Part shown: positions 42,885 through 51,464 of the stretch, piece by piece | Layout: the number at the start of each line of letters is the position of its first letter | Numbering within the stretch: the first letter of the stretch is position 1 | Assembly: GCA_026392015.1 (NCBI GenBank) | Contig: JAPLCW010000123.1 | Location: 1 to 64,000 of the forward strand | DNA: 64,000 bases | Source: Candidatus Auribacterota bacterium | GTDB taxonomy: Bacteria > Auribacterota > Tritonobacteria > UBA1439 | Direction: 5' to 3' | Made by a program: the position numbers and the translations under genes | The notes under the pieces: generated by a model | What the model saw: only the letters and a program-made list of their open reading frames with translations | What the model was told of the DNA's origin: nothing | Database searches by the model: none

Positions 42885-43102
42885 CTAGTGTAGTGTTTCA
42901 TAATTACAGTGCATAATTCATGTCATTGCGAGGAGCGTAGCGACGAAGCAATCCGCGAAGCGTCGCGAGCCCCGAAATATTCAGGGCGTGGCGATCTATT
43001 GTAGATCCCTCGCTTCGCTCGGGACGACCCTTCGGGTCGGATTGCTTCGCTTTCGCTCGCAATGACAAATTAATGCTCACTATTTCTGAGACACTACGCT
43101 AG
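42885..43102. repeat. R2 MITE-like element, copy 4
   Basis: A 218-bp copy with CTAG at both borders, sitting 4 bp after the ATPase stop codon and 73 bp before the permease start. It thus splits an ABC transporter operon. A scrap of R8 (TAGTAGCTAGGGGTTAGGG) follows it. Confidence 0.9.
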
Positions 43103-43175
43103 TAGCTAGGGGTTAGGGATAGTGTTTCTCACACTTCTGTAATCATTATCGCGTGAGAAGGACCGGGAGAATTGA

Positions 43176-44834
43176 ATGAAGGGCGAGAGGGCCGCGCTGA
43201 TGCGCCTCAAAGCGCGGATTTTCGTCAATACGGTGCGCGCCGTGAGGAGCGAACCGCTGATTAAGAAAGCGGTCGTGACGTTTTTTGTCGCGCTCTGGAT
43301 CTGCGGCGGCTTCTACGGCATGTACGAGGGCGTGCGATTCCTGATGAGTTTCCCCGGCGTCGGCGACTACCTTGCCACAAGACTCTTCTCCCTCTTCATC
43401 GCGGGCGTTTCGCTCATGCTTGTATTCAGCGCCATGGTTCTGGCGTATCCGATCCTCTACTCCCGTGGAGAGAACGCCTTGCTCCACTCCCTGCCCCTCA
43501 CGCAGGGAGCGATCATGTCCTGCAAGCTATGGGAGACGATTTTCTTGAGCTCATGGGCATACCTGCTCATGGCTGTTCCCCTTTTGCTCGCCTACTTCAT
43601 CGCGGGAGGGCTGGGTATACGCATGTTTCTTCTCTCCTGGCTCTTCTTTCTACCCCTTGTCGTAGTGTGCGGCGCCGCGGGGACGCTCGGGGTCCTCATC
43701 CTCGGCCGCTTTCTCCCCCGGGCGGGGAAATGGAGGTCATGGGGACTGCTTGCGGTTCTCGGTATCTGGGGTGTCTGCATCCTTTGGAAAACGGGGGGAG
43801 GCAATCGCGCGGGCGCGGACCAGGCGCTCCAGTTTCTGAATGTCATTATGGCGAGATGTGAAGTCGCGAGCTGGTTCCTCCTGCCGAGCAGCTGGGTTGC
43901 CGACGGTATTCGCAGCGCCGACGGCGGGCGCTACGGAGAGGCTCTATTTCTCTGGTTGGTGCTGGTGAGTAACGCGATCTTCCTCCTCTCCCTCTCCGAG
44001 CTGTTGGGTGAGCGGCTCCTCCCCGCAGCCTTGGATCGTTATAACAGCAGGGGTCAGTTCTCCGGGGCAAGGTCGCTACGTCCGCGGATCGCGCGGAATT
44101 CCCCGCTCCTCGCCCTGGCAAGCAAGGATCTCCTCACCTTCATCCGGGACGCGAGCCAATGGGGTCAGTTCGCCCTCTTTTTTGGTCTCCTCGGCATCTA
44201 CTTTCTGAATCTCAGGAATGTTCCCTATGATATGGGAAGCCTCTTCTGGAGGTATCTGCTCTTTTTTCTCAATCTCTCCGCCCTTGGGCTCATACTCGCG
44301 GGTCTCAGCAGCCGATTTTTCTTTCCGTTGATGAGCGGTGAGCTGAAGCGCTTCTGGTTCCTTGGTCTCACCCGGTTCGGCGCGGGGGAACTGCTCTGGG
44401 AGAAATACCTGCTCTGCGCGCTCTTTACCGTGGGGGTCTCCGGGCTCCTCGCGTTGCTCTCCGGGATCATGCTCCGCGTCTCCCCTCTGCTGCTCGCCGG
44501 TTCGATCCTCTCCGTGGTGTTCATGGGGATTGCGATTTCAGGACTCTCGATCGGGCTCGGCGCGATCTACCCGAATCTGAAAGCCTCCGCGCCAGTGGAG
44601 GTGATATCGGGTTTCGGAGGAACCATGGTCCTTGTGGCGAACGTTGCGTACGTATTCCTCGCGCTCTTGATCCAGGCAATCCCTCTCTTCCTGCATGTCA
44701 GGGGATTGGTGCGCGATGACCGCTTTCCCCTCTATTTTCTCGGGGGGCTATGCGTGCTTGGGGTCGTGAGCTGCGCGGCAGCGCTTCTCTGTCTCTGTAC
44801 GGCGAAGCGAAAACTTGAGACTATGGAGCTGTGA
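43176..44834 (+). CDS. ABC exporter membrane subunit
   Basis: The 552-aa hydrophobic protein has about twelve to fourteen predicted membrane segments and no soluble domain. Its opening (KARIFVNTVRAVRSEPLIKKAV) and the pattern of paired helices match putative ABC-exporter permeases of the ABC_tran_2 kind rather than classical six-helix ABC-2 permeases. GGGAGA 5 nt before ATG 43176 supports the start. It pairs with the ATPase upstream to form an exporter. Nothing in the sequence reveals the cargo. The C-terminus ends in a short charged tail. Confidence 0.8.
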   Translation: MKGERAALMRLKARIFVNTVRAVRSEPLIKKAVVTFFVALWICGGFYGMYEGVRFLMSFPGVGDYLATRLFSLFIAGVSLMLVFSAMVLAYPILYSRGENALLHSLPLTQGAIMSCKLWETIFLSSWAYLLMAVPLLLAYFIAGGLGIRMFLLSWLFFLPLVVVCGAAGTLGVLILGRFLPRAGKWRSWGLLAVLGIWGVCILWKTGGGNRAGADQALQFLNVIMARCEVASWFLLPSSWVADGIRSADGGRYGEALFLWLVLVSNAIFLLSLSELLGERLLPAALDRYNSRGQFSGARSLRPRIARNSPLLALASKDLLTFIRDASQWGQFALFFGLLGIYFLNLRNVPYDMGSLFWRYLLFFLNLSALGLILAGLSSRFFFPLMSGELKRFWFLGLTRFGAGELLWEKYLLCALFTVGVSGLLALLSGIMLRVSPLLLAGSILSVVFMGIAISGLSIGLGAIYPNLKASAPVEVISGFGGTMVLVANVAYVFLALLIQAIPLFLHVRGLVRDDRFPLYFLGGLCVLGVVSCAAALLCLCTAKRKLETMEL

Positions 44835-44839
44835 AGAAT

Positions 44840-45185
44840 AATGTTTATCACAGATAAACACAGATTACACACAGATAAATTATAGTAATAGGGTGGAATG
44901 GTGAGTGAACCACGGATGAACACAGATGGACACGGCAGTCTAGAGTTCAAGGAGGCGCTACTCGGCTTTTAGCATCAGGCTTTCTGCCGTTGTTTTAATC
45001 CGCCTAATCCGCGCAATCCGCGGTTTAAAAAGCGTTAAAAAGAATTTAACCGCGGATTGGGCGGATTAGGCGGATTGGAAAAGGTTAAAGAATATTAACC
45101 ATGGATGAACACGGATGAACACGGTGAAGAGGTTTTAGCGGTGTTAATCCGTGTTTATCCGTGGTTATTATGAAGTTGTTACTCA
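44840..45185. repeat. R5, R10 and R4 composite repeat
   Basis: R5 (ATCACAGATAAACACAG; CACGGATGAACACAGATGG) is followed by the R10 segment (ACACGGCAGTCTAGAGTTCAAGG...) and R4 (AATCCGCCTAATCCGCGCAA, then the mirrored CCGCGGATTGGGCGGATT). A final R5 pair lies at 45095-45170. The same order appears at 41280 and inverted at 51470. Confidence 0.7.
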
Positions 45186-45252
45186 GTGCCTTCAGTGTTC
45201 TCAGTGGTTTGAATCCGTATGAATCTGATACTTTATGCTCCGGGCCGTCAAT

Positions 45253-46125
45253 ATGATTAAATGTGTAAGGAACGCGGGATTCTGCATGGGGGTGAAGCGG
45301 GCCCTCGATATTGTGCTGGGCCTGAACACGAAGGGGATGGGCCCTCTCTACACGGATGGCCCGCTCATCCATAATCCGCAGATCATCTCGCTCCTCGAAG
45401 AGAAAGGGATCAAGCCGCTCGCGGGGAAATCGCCTTCCCGCGGCATCATCGTGATCCGCGCGCACGGGGTGTCGCCCGCGCGCCGTGAGGAACTCGCGCG
45501 CACGGGCCTCCCCATCCACGACGCGACGTGTCCCAATGTCACCAAGGTGCAGGCAATCGTGAGCGACTATTCACGCCGGGGTTACACTATTGTCATCGTA
45601 GGTGACAGGGGACACTCCGAGGTAGAGGGATTGCTCGGATTCGCCGGAGGGCTCGGCAGGGTGATAGGAGGAACTGGAGAGGTCGATTCTCTCCCGATGG
45701 CGGGCAAGGTGTGTGTCGTGGCGCAGACGACACAGGATATTCAGTTATTCAAGGAAACCGCGGAGCGTATCAGGAAACGGGTGCCGGACTGCGAGGTTTT
45801 CGATACCATCTGTCTCTCGACGAAAAAAAGACAGAAAGAGACGATCGGACTCGCCAGAAACGTCGACGCGATGGTGGTGGTCGGAGGAAAAAACAGCGCG
45901 AATACCGGCCGCCTTGTGAAAATCTGCGAAGCGGTGGGAACCACTGTGTTCCCCGTTGAGTCCGAGAGAGACCTCGACAGCTTTTCCTTGCGCCCATTCC
46001 GGCGCATTGGGGTGACCGGGGGGGCGAGCACCCCCCGATGGGTGATCGAGCGGGTGGTTCAAAGGATCGAGGCCCTTCGTGCGCGCGGTGGCGCAAGGAA
46101 ACGCGGGAAACGGGAGCGAGGGTGA
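45253..46125 (+). CDS. ispH: 4-hydroxy-3-methylbut-2-enyl diphosphate reductase
   Basis: The 290-aa enzyme performs the last step of the MEP isoprenoid pathway, making IPP and DMAPP. The three [4Fe-4S] ligands are visible: Cys11 (GFCMGVKRA), Cys93 (DATCPNVTKV) and Cys187 (DTICLSTKKRQ). His40, His71 and His121, Glu123, and the substrate-binding GGKNSANT motif are also present. Length is normal for the family. ATG 45253 gives the usual IspH N-terminus; ATG 45235 would add six residues. The stop overlaps the ogt-like gene by 4 bp. It supplies precursors for the undecaprenyl phosphate carrier on which the glycan enzymes depend. Confidence 0.95.
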   Translation: MIKCVRNAGFCMGVKRALDIVLGLNTKGMGPLYTDGPLIHNPQIISLLEEKGIKPLAGKSPSRGIIVIRAHGVSPARREELARTGLPIHDATCPNVTKVQAIVSDYSRRGYTIVIVGDRGHSEVEGLLGFAGGLGRVIGGTGEVDSLPMAGKVCVVAQTTQDIQLFKETAERIRKRVPDCEVFDTICLSTKKRQKETIGLARNVDAMVVVGGKNSANTGRLVKICEAVGTTVFPVESERDLDSFSLRPFRRIGVTGGASTPRWVIERVVQRIEALRARGGARKRGKRERG

Positions 46126-46673
46126 AAAACAGCAGAGTAAAGGGAGCAGGGGTCTATCGGATCCGGTCGACGTACGGAATCTGGAAGTTCGCTATCAGCG
46201 GAAGAGGAGTGCAGTGGCTCATCCTCCCGCCTTCGCCGCCTGCGGCACGCACGGTACTCAGGTGGGCCTTAGCCCCGGGGAGAGGGCATCTGAAGTCGTG
46301 GGAAAAAGCGGGAACGATTTCCCTCGTTCTCACCCGGCTCATGGGACAATTAGCGCTCTACTTTTCAGGAAAAATAAAGACTCCCCGTGTGCCATTGGAT
46401 CCGCGAGGGGAAGCCGTATTCGCCCGGAGGGTGTGGGGCGCGCTGCGCCATATCCCCTACGGGGAAACGAGGAGTTACGGAGAGATTGCGAAAGCGGTTG
46501 GCTCGGGAAAAGCATGCAGGGCAGTGGGGAACGCGTGCGCTGCGAACCCATTCCCGATCCTTGTCCCCTGTCACCGGGTTGTGGCGAAGAGCGGAATCGG
46601 CGGCTTCTCCGCCGGCCTCCGGTGGAAGAAGTTCCTGCTTGCACGGGAAGAGAGGCAGCAAGGCAGTAGTTAG
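46122..46673 (+). CDS. ogt: Methylated-DNA--protein-cysteine S-methyltransferase
   Basis: The 183-aa suicide DNA-repair protein removes alkyl groups from O6 of guanine onto its own cysteine. The C-terminal domain shows IPYGETRSYGEIAKAVG, GNACAANPFPILVPCHRVV with the acceptor Cys in PCHRV, and GGFSAGLRWKKFLLARE. The start is GTG 46122, forming a 4-bp GTGA overlap with the ispH stop and preceded by GGGAGCGAG; longer frames into ispH are not credible. Its N-terminal domain is weakly conserved, as usual. The gene is translationally coupled to ispH, without an obvious functional link. Its tail ends next to an R8 repeat. Confidence 0.9.
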   Translation: MKNSRVKGAGVYRIRSTYGIWKFAISGRGVQWLILPPSPPAARTVLRWALAPGRGHLKSWEKAGTISLVLTRLMGQLALYFSGKIKTPRVPLDPRGEAVFARRVWGALRHIPYGETRSYGEIAKAVGSGKACRAVGNACAANPFPILVPCHRVVAKSGIGGFSAGLRWKKFLLAREERQQGSS

Positions 46674-46805
46674 TAGCCAGTAGTTAGTAGTTAGGCAAAC
46701 AGCATACTGCTGCAGAATAAGTAGCGGTAAGGATCAAGCCGTAAGCTATAAGCAACATGCTTACAGCTTACCACTTAGAGCTGACTTCAGTTCCGTGTAA
46801 TGCGT
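46674..46805. repeat. R8 and R9 repeats
   Basis: R8 (AGTTAGTAGCCAGTAGTTAG) is followed by an R9 palindrome, where AAGCCGTAAGCTATAAGC is mirrored by GCTTACAGCTTACCACTTA. An R9 copy also occurs at 62040. Confidence 0.65.
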
Positions 46806-46867
46806 GGTAAATTCCAAATATTTCCCCGTAAGACTGACCCCTTACATGGATCGTGCAAAATAGTTTA

Positions 46868-46893
46868 TGGACAGGAACAAGTTCTGTTATACT
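46868..46893 (+). promoter_or_regulatory. Weak promoter candidate before small membrane protein gene
   Basis: TGGACA (46868-46873) and TATACT (46888-46893) resemble sigma-70 boxes but with a short 14-bp spacer. It is the best pair in the 283-bp gap before the small membrane protein gene. Confidence 0.25.
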
Positions 46894-46957
46894 GATAATG
46901 CTTGGTGGCGGAGAACTGATGGGGGAGTGGGGATAACGATGGCGAAGGAGAGTGGAC

Positions 46958-47167
46958 ATGGAGAGGGGAACGCGGGACTCGCAGAATCCACTATTCGCGC
47001 GCGCATTTGTCCTCACCGTGTCGCTGGCCTCCTCGGCGGTGGTGTGGCTCGCCGTGGTGAACGCCCTGGGCTACACAATCCTCACGGGGTTCCTTTATTT
47101 CATAGGGTACTGTCTGGCAATGATCCTCTTTTTCGAGGCTCTCGGGTACTCGCTTCTCGGACGGTGA
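46958..47167 (+). CDS. Small two-helix membrane protein
   Basis: The 69-aa protein has a short charged N-terminus (MERGTRDSQNP), two hydrophobic helices (about 13-35 and 38-62) and almost no loops. GAAGGAG at 46944-46950, 7 nt before ATG 46958, is a strong ribosome binding site and argues that the gene is real. It ends 1 bp before the ATG of the TPR gene, so the two are almost certainly an operon. It may anchor that soluble TPR protein at the membrane. No family recognised. Confidence 0.7.
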   Translation: MERGTRDSQNPLFARAFVLTVSLASSAVVWLAVVNALGYTILTGFLYFIGYCLAMILFFEALGYSLLGR

Positions 47168-47168
47168 A

Positions 47169-48512
47169 ATGAATAGAAAAGTGCCCACACGGATAAGAAA
47201 AGCCAGCGCGAACGCATCAGGAAATCATGGCAGCCCCACATGGGGGGCGCAAGTGGAATCCCTTGTGAGAGAGGGGAAGCTTGACGAGGCGGCGAGGATA
47301 TACGCAAAATTCTCGAAGGGGAACAGGGGTGGAATGAGTCAAGGCCAGGTGCTCGCGCGAGCCTGTGCTGCAGCCGGCCATGTCGCGATCGCATCGAGGG
47401 TATACATGGACCTCATGAGGCGTTTCCCTGCGGAATACATTAATTACAAGGAGTTGGAAAAGCTTTACCTGCGCAGCGGACATCCCCGGAAGGCGGTTGC
47501 CCTCTATCAGGCGATGGGGTCCCGCCATCCGTTGAAGAGGAAAAGTTATAAGCGTCTCACCGGCATCTACTGGCGGCTCGGGGATATCCGGAGAGCCATC
47601 GCAACGATCAGGAGGGAGATCCAGGATTATGGCGTCACGCCCAAGCTCGGCCGGGAGTTGGGCAAGTTCTATATGCTGGACCGGAATCATGTGAAGGCGG
47701 CCGAGTCATTTCAGAATGTGCTCGCCCAGGAGAAGGGCGATCGGGATACGAGGGTCTGGCTCGGCGTTGCGCTCATGGAAAACGGTAACCACGAGTTGGC
47801 GGAGTACGAGTTCTCGGAGCTGCTCAGGGAAAAACCGCGGGATTTTCAGGCGCGCATTCATATGGCGGAACTCCGGATCAGAGAGAACAGGCTGCACGAT
47901 GCGCGAAAGCTGCTCGACGAGATCGATCGCCTCCATCCGGACAACTCGCGCGTCAAGCTCTGTCGCGCGGAGATCGATTTCCTGGAGGGGAGGTTGGAGG
48001 ACTCGCGGCAGCGCGGGGAGATCGCACTTGCCGAGACGCCCTTCTACTATGTGTGGGAGCAGGTCCGTTGCCACCGGCTTCTCGCGCATGTGTACCGGGC
48101 CCTCCACGAACTGAAGAACGCGCGTCTGCACAAGGAAATGAAGGATGCGCTCAAAAGGTCGCGCGATGTATTCAGCGGGTTGATACGTGTTGCGGAGCTG
48201 AAGATTCGCAATGGTGAGTTGGACGCGGGGAGGGAGATCCTCGAGCGCATCCTCGACCTTTACCCCGGCAACTCCCGGGCGCGAGTTGCTCTCGCGGAGG
48301 CTTTCCTTCTCGATAGAAACGATCGCCGGGCGATCGAGATCGCCGAAGAAGTTCTCAAGGATATTCCCCCGCGGTTTGCGGTGGAGCCGGTGCGCGCGCA
48401 CGCGATACTCGCCAAGGCATACGGCAGGCTTGCGGATAAGGAGAAGGCGGCGCACCATAGGGCACAACGCGCTCTCCTCCATGCGAAGCTGAGCGGGCGC
48501 TCCGCATCATAG
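47169..48512 (+). CDS. TPR-repeat protein
   Basis: The 447-aa soluble protein lacks a signal peptide and begins with a basic stretch (MNRKVPTRIRKAS). From about 30 it consists of helical TPR-like units: VESLVREGKLDEAARIYAKF, YINYKELEKLYLRSGHPRKAVALYQAM, DTRVWLGVALMENGNHELAEYEFSELL, and others to the end. The order resembles LapB/YciM or chaperone-like TPR adaptors, but the LapB rubredoxin zinc motif is absent. It is encoded 1 bp after a small membrane protein, suggesting a cytoplasmic scaffold at the membrane surface. Function unassigned. Confidence 0.8.
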   Translation: MNRKVPTRIRKASANASGNHGSPTWGAQVESLVREGKLDEAARIYAKFSKGNRGGMSQGQVLARACAAAGHVAIASRVYMDLMRRFPAEYINYKELEKLYLRSGHPRKAVALYQAMGSRHPLKRKSYKRLTGIYWRLGDIRRAIATIRREIQDYGVTPKLGRELGKFYMLDRNHVKAAESFQNVLAQEKGDRDTRVWLGVALMENGNHELAEYEFSELLREKPRDFQARIHMAELRIRENRLHDARKLLDEIDRLHPDNSRVKLCRAEIDFLEGRLEDSRQRGEIALAETPFYYVWEQVRCHRLLAHVYRALHELKNARLHKEMKDALKRSRDVFSGLIRVAELKIRNGELDAGREILERILDLYPGNSRARVALAEAFLLDRNDRRAIEIAEEVLKDIPPRFAVEPVRAHAILAKAYGRLADKEKAAHHRAQRALLHAKLSGRSAS

Positions 48513-49050
48513 GTTCCCTTTAGAACACTCCCCCCGCCCTCACACGGGCGAACGTTATTATCCCCCAGAGAAAAAACCAGCCGGATCGATTTATCAATTA
48601 TTCTAATGTTTTAACCGCAGATTGCGCGGATTAGGCGGATTGGAAAAGGTGGAATGATAGTAACTGCTCAGAAGCCAGAAATCAAGAGTCAGAATTCAGA
48701 AGACAGAATACAGGAGACAGGAGATAAACGTTTCCTTGAAATGCCGTTATTCTTAATTCTGTATTCTGGATTCTGTATTCTTGTTTTTCCGTTCTGTCTC
48801 CTGACTTCTGGCTACCTGCATAGTTACAAATGATATTAACCACGGATGAACATGGTGAAGAGGCTTTAGCGGTGTTAATCCGTGTTTATCCGCGGTTATA
48901 ATGAAGTTGTTGTTGAGTATCTTCAGCATATTCAGTGGTCTCAGTGATTAAAGGGTTCTAACCGCGGATTGGGAGGGTTGCACGGATATTCTTATAATCC
49001 GCCTAATCCGCTAAATCCGTGGTTACATACATTATTCCGTTTCACGAATG
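48513..49050. repeat. Gene-free repeat array (R4, R7, R5)
   Basis: R4 (CCGCAGATTGCGCGGATTAGG, 48612), a long R7 palindrome (48660-48832), R5 (48838-48900) and R4 (48960-49022) follow one another. The R7 block is nearly identical to the one at 55540, e.g. CAGGAGACAGGAGATAAAC then ATGCCGTTATTCTTAATTC. No gene or terminator was recognised. Confidence 0.7.
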
Positions 49051-49057
49051 AGCCAGC

Positions 49058-51439
49058 CTAGCGCCTCATCCGGGCGATATTTCTTCGCGCCTCGCCCAAG
49101 TTCGGATCTATGGCGAGTGCCGTGCTCCAGGCACTCCGCGCCTCCGAAACGCGCCCCAGCCTGTAATAGCAGATCCCCATTTTTGAATAGATGGAAGATT
49201 CTCTCGGGAGCAGACTCGCCGCCTTGGCGAACTGCTCCAATGCGCGCGCGTAGTTTTCCTGCTGGAGGTAGATGCGGCCGAGGTTCGCATAGGCGGCGCC
49301 ATCCCCGGGGGAGAGCGCGACGAGTTTTGTGAAACACTCGAGCGCTCCACGGGTATCGCCGATCCGGGCGCAGTAGATGCCCCGAAGATTCAGGAGGGCG
49401 CGGTGTTCGCGAAGGATATCATCGAGGAGGGAGGGCGGGATCTGCTCGTCGCTCAGATCGTCACTGAGCCGGTTGATCTCTTCCAGATATTCCGTGCGTC
49501 CCGGCTTCCGCTGTGCGGCCCGCATCAGTTCGATGAGCGCGGCGGCTTTCTCCCCGGAGCGCAGGTATATTCTTGAGAGGTGGTAGTGAGGGGCGGATTC
49601 CTGCGGGGCGGCCCGGATTGCCTGCTCAAACTGGACACGCGCTTCTGCACGGCGCCCCCTGTGCTCCAGATACAGGCCCAGGTTGTCCAGAACCATCGGA
49701 GAGAGGGGATCCCGCTCCCGCGCCTCCATGAGATACTGCTCGGCCTTCGGCCAGTCGCCCATCTCCTCATAGATGGAGGCGGTGGTGACGAGCCCTTCCG
49801 TGTTGCGGGGAAATAGGGCGAGGTATGCCGCAATCTCCTTCAATGCCTCCGCATATTTCTTCTGTTCTCTGAGCACAATCGCCGATCGGAGCTGCCCCTT
49901 GCCCTCCTCAGGCCATGTCTGCTCGATAAAGCGGTATTGACCGAGCGCATCTCCGAGTCGCTCCTGCATTCTGTACGCATCCCCGAGGAGAAGTCTCGCC
50001 TCGCGCGAGCGCGGATCCGATGCGACAGTCTTCTCGAATGCGCTCACGGCGCACACATCCCACCCCATGGCTTCGTAGATACGTCCGAGTCCGGTGAAGA
50101 ACATGGGAGGGCGCGGGTAGATGCTCCGGAGGATGCCTTTCATAAGCGTGAGGGCTTCGTCAAATCGTCCCTCGATCCTGTATTTGCGCGCGAGAAAGAA
50201 CCGGGCCTTCCAGCTCGAAGGGGAAGCCTCGATCGTCCGCTCCCACAGCGTCTGTTCGTCGCGCCAGTATCCTGTCCGGGTGAGTGAACTGGTAAAGCAA
50301 AAGAGCAGGAGGACGAGCAGGAGGCCGGTCGCAAGGCGCGCGCGCGTGTGCAGGAGCGTATCAGTCATCGCTGCGAGGAGGAGACAGAACCCCATAGATG
50401 CGAAGTAGATACGCTGCTCGGCGATCGGACGCCCTGCGATAAAAAAGATATTGCATACGGGCAGCAGAGAGATAAGGGTGAGGGAGAGCGCGAGGCCGGC
50501 CACGTTTCTCCTGCGAAAGGCCGCGCCGGTACCGGCGATGAGAATAAAAATCAATGCGGCACAGATCAAGAGGGGGAGGGGAGCGTTCGGATCCGGTCTG
50601 ACGAAAGTACGGTCAATGGAAAAGTTTGCCGGAAGGGACAGCATCATCAGGTAGGATGCAGATGTTCGTATCACCGTGAGGGAATGGGAGATCACTCCGC
50701 TCGTGAGCGCGGGGTATGCCCGTTTCACGCTCTCCGGGCTGAGAAGGAAAAACTTCATGGCGAGGATGACGAATGCGATGAGGAAGAGTGGAATCAGACA
50801 GCGCAGGGCGCGGCGGCGCGGAATCTCCCGGGAAAAGAGGAAGAGCGCGGCGCAGAGGAGAGGAACGATGAGCGCGGTCTCCTTCGTGAGGGAAGAGAGG
50901 GTGAAGGAGATCAGCGAGAGGGTGAGAAGTGGAACAGAAGGGTGTCGGCCGATGCCGTAGCGCACGCAGGAGATGAGGCTCACGAGGGCAAATGCCGCCG
51001 AGAGGAGTTCAGAGCGATTTTGCACCCAGATGACCGCCTCGCTGTGCATCGGGTAGAGCGCGAAGAGAATGCCCGTCGTTGCCGCAATCCGGAAGCTCCC
51101 GAAGACGAGGAGGATGAGAAGGGAAAGAGCGGCGCAGTTGAAAGCGTGGAGGAGAAGGTTCGTGAGATGATATCCGAGTGGATTCTTCCCCCAGAATTCG
51201 TGGTCGAGCATGTAAGACCACATCTCAAAGGGTCTGTAATCTTCGGGGAAAGCGCTCTGTTGCCAGTAGGAGGGGGCGAGGGCCTTGAGGAAACCCGTCG
51301 CCTGCGAGAACAAAGGGTTGTTCAGAATCAGGTCTTCATCGTCCCAGATAAAGGGGGTCCGGAGCGCAGGCCCGAAGGCGAGAAAGATGAGGAGTGAGAG
51401 AGACGCAAAAATGATTATTGCACGGGCTCTTTTGCTCAT
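49058..51439 (-). CDS. TMTC-like GT-C protein O-mannosyltransferase homologue with TPR tail
   Basis: The 793-aa protein has about ten membrane helices (8-400) and about ten TPR units (420-793), the arrangement of eukaryotic TMTC O-mannosyltransferases and their bacterial homologues. Motifs fit: IWDDEDLILNNP (Asp33-Asp34-Glu35, catalytic-loop position), DYRPFEMWSYMLDHEFWG, GYHLTNLLLHAFN, YPMHSEAVIWVQNRSELL and LTKETALIVP. TMTCs add mannose from a polyprenyl phosphate to proteins, with the TPRs on the luminal or periplasmic side guiding the acceptor. AGAGGA precedes ATG 51439. It stands alone between repeat arrays. An active protein O-glycosylation role is the best guess; sugar and targets are unknown. 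Confidence 0.8.
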   Translation of the reverse strand: MSKRARAIIIFASLSLLIFLAFGPALRTPFIWDDEDLILNNPLFSQATGFLKALAPSYWQQSAFPEDYRPFEMWSYMLDHEFWGKNPLGYHLTNLLLHAFNCAALSLLILLVFGSFRIAATTGILFALYPMHSEAVIWVQNRSELLSAAFALVSLISCVRYGIGRHPSVPLLTLSLISFTLSSLTKETALIVPLLCAALFLFSREIPRRRALRCLIPLFLIAFVILAMKFFLLSPESVKRAYPALTSGVISHSLTVIRTSASYLMMLSLPANFSIDRTFVRPDPNAPLPLLICAALIFILIAGTGAAFRRRNVAGLALSLTLISLLPVCNIFFIAGRPIAEQRIYFASMGFCLLLAAMTDTLLHTRARLATGLLLVLLLFCFTSSLTRTGYWRDEQTLWERTIEASPSSWKARFFLARKYRIEGRFDEALTLMKGILRSIYPRPPMFFTGLGRIYEAMGWDVCAVSAFEKTVASDPRSREARLLLGDAYRMQERLGDALGQYRFIEQTWPEEGKGQLRSAIVLREQKKYAEALKEIAAYLALFPRNTEGLVTTASIYEEMGDWPKAEQYLMEARERDPLSPMVLDNLGLYLEHRGRRAEARVQFEQAIRAAPQESAPHYHLSRIYLRSGEKAAALIELMRAAQRKPGRTEYLEEINRLSDDLSDEQIPPSLLDDILREHRALLNLRGIYCARIGDTRGALECFTKLVALSPGDGAAYANLGRIYLQQENYARALEQFAKAASLLPRESSIYSKMGICYYRLGRVSEARSAWSTALAIDPNLGEARRNIARMRR

Positions 51440-51464
51440 CGGATCCTCTGTGCCAAGGAATTAT

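Noticed and set aside
46079-46669. 196-aa frame overlapping ogt in another phase
   Set aside because: The in-phase ogt product contains the PCHRV active site; the alternative translation is Arg/Gly-rich noise.
50348-51397. 349-aa plus-strand frame opposite the TMTC-like gene
   Set aside because: Highly charged low-complexity translation caused by codon bias of the opposite strand, which has conserved TMTC motifs.
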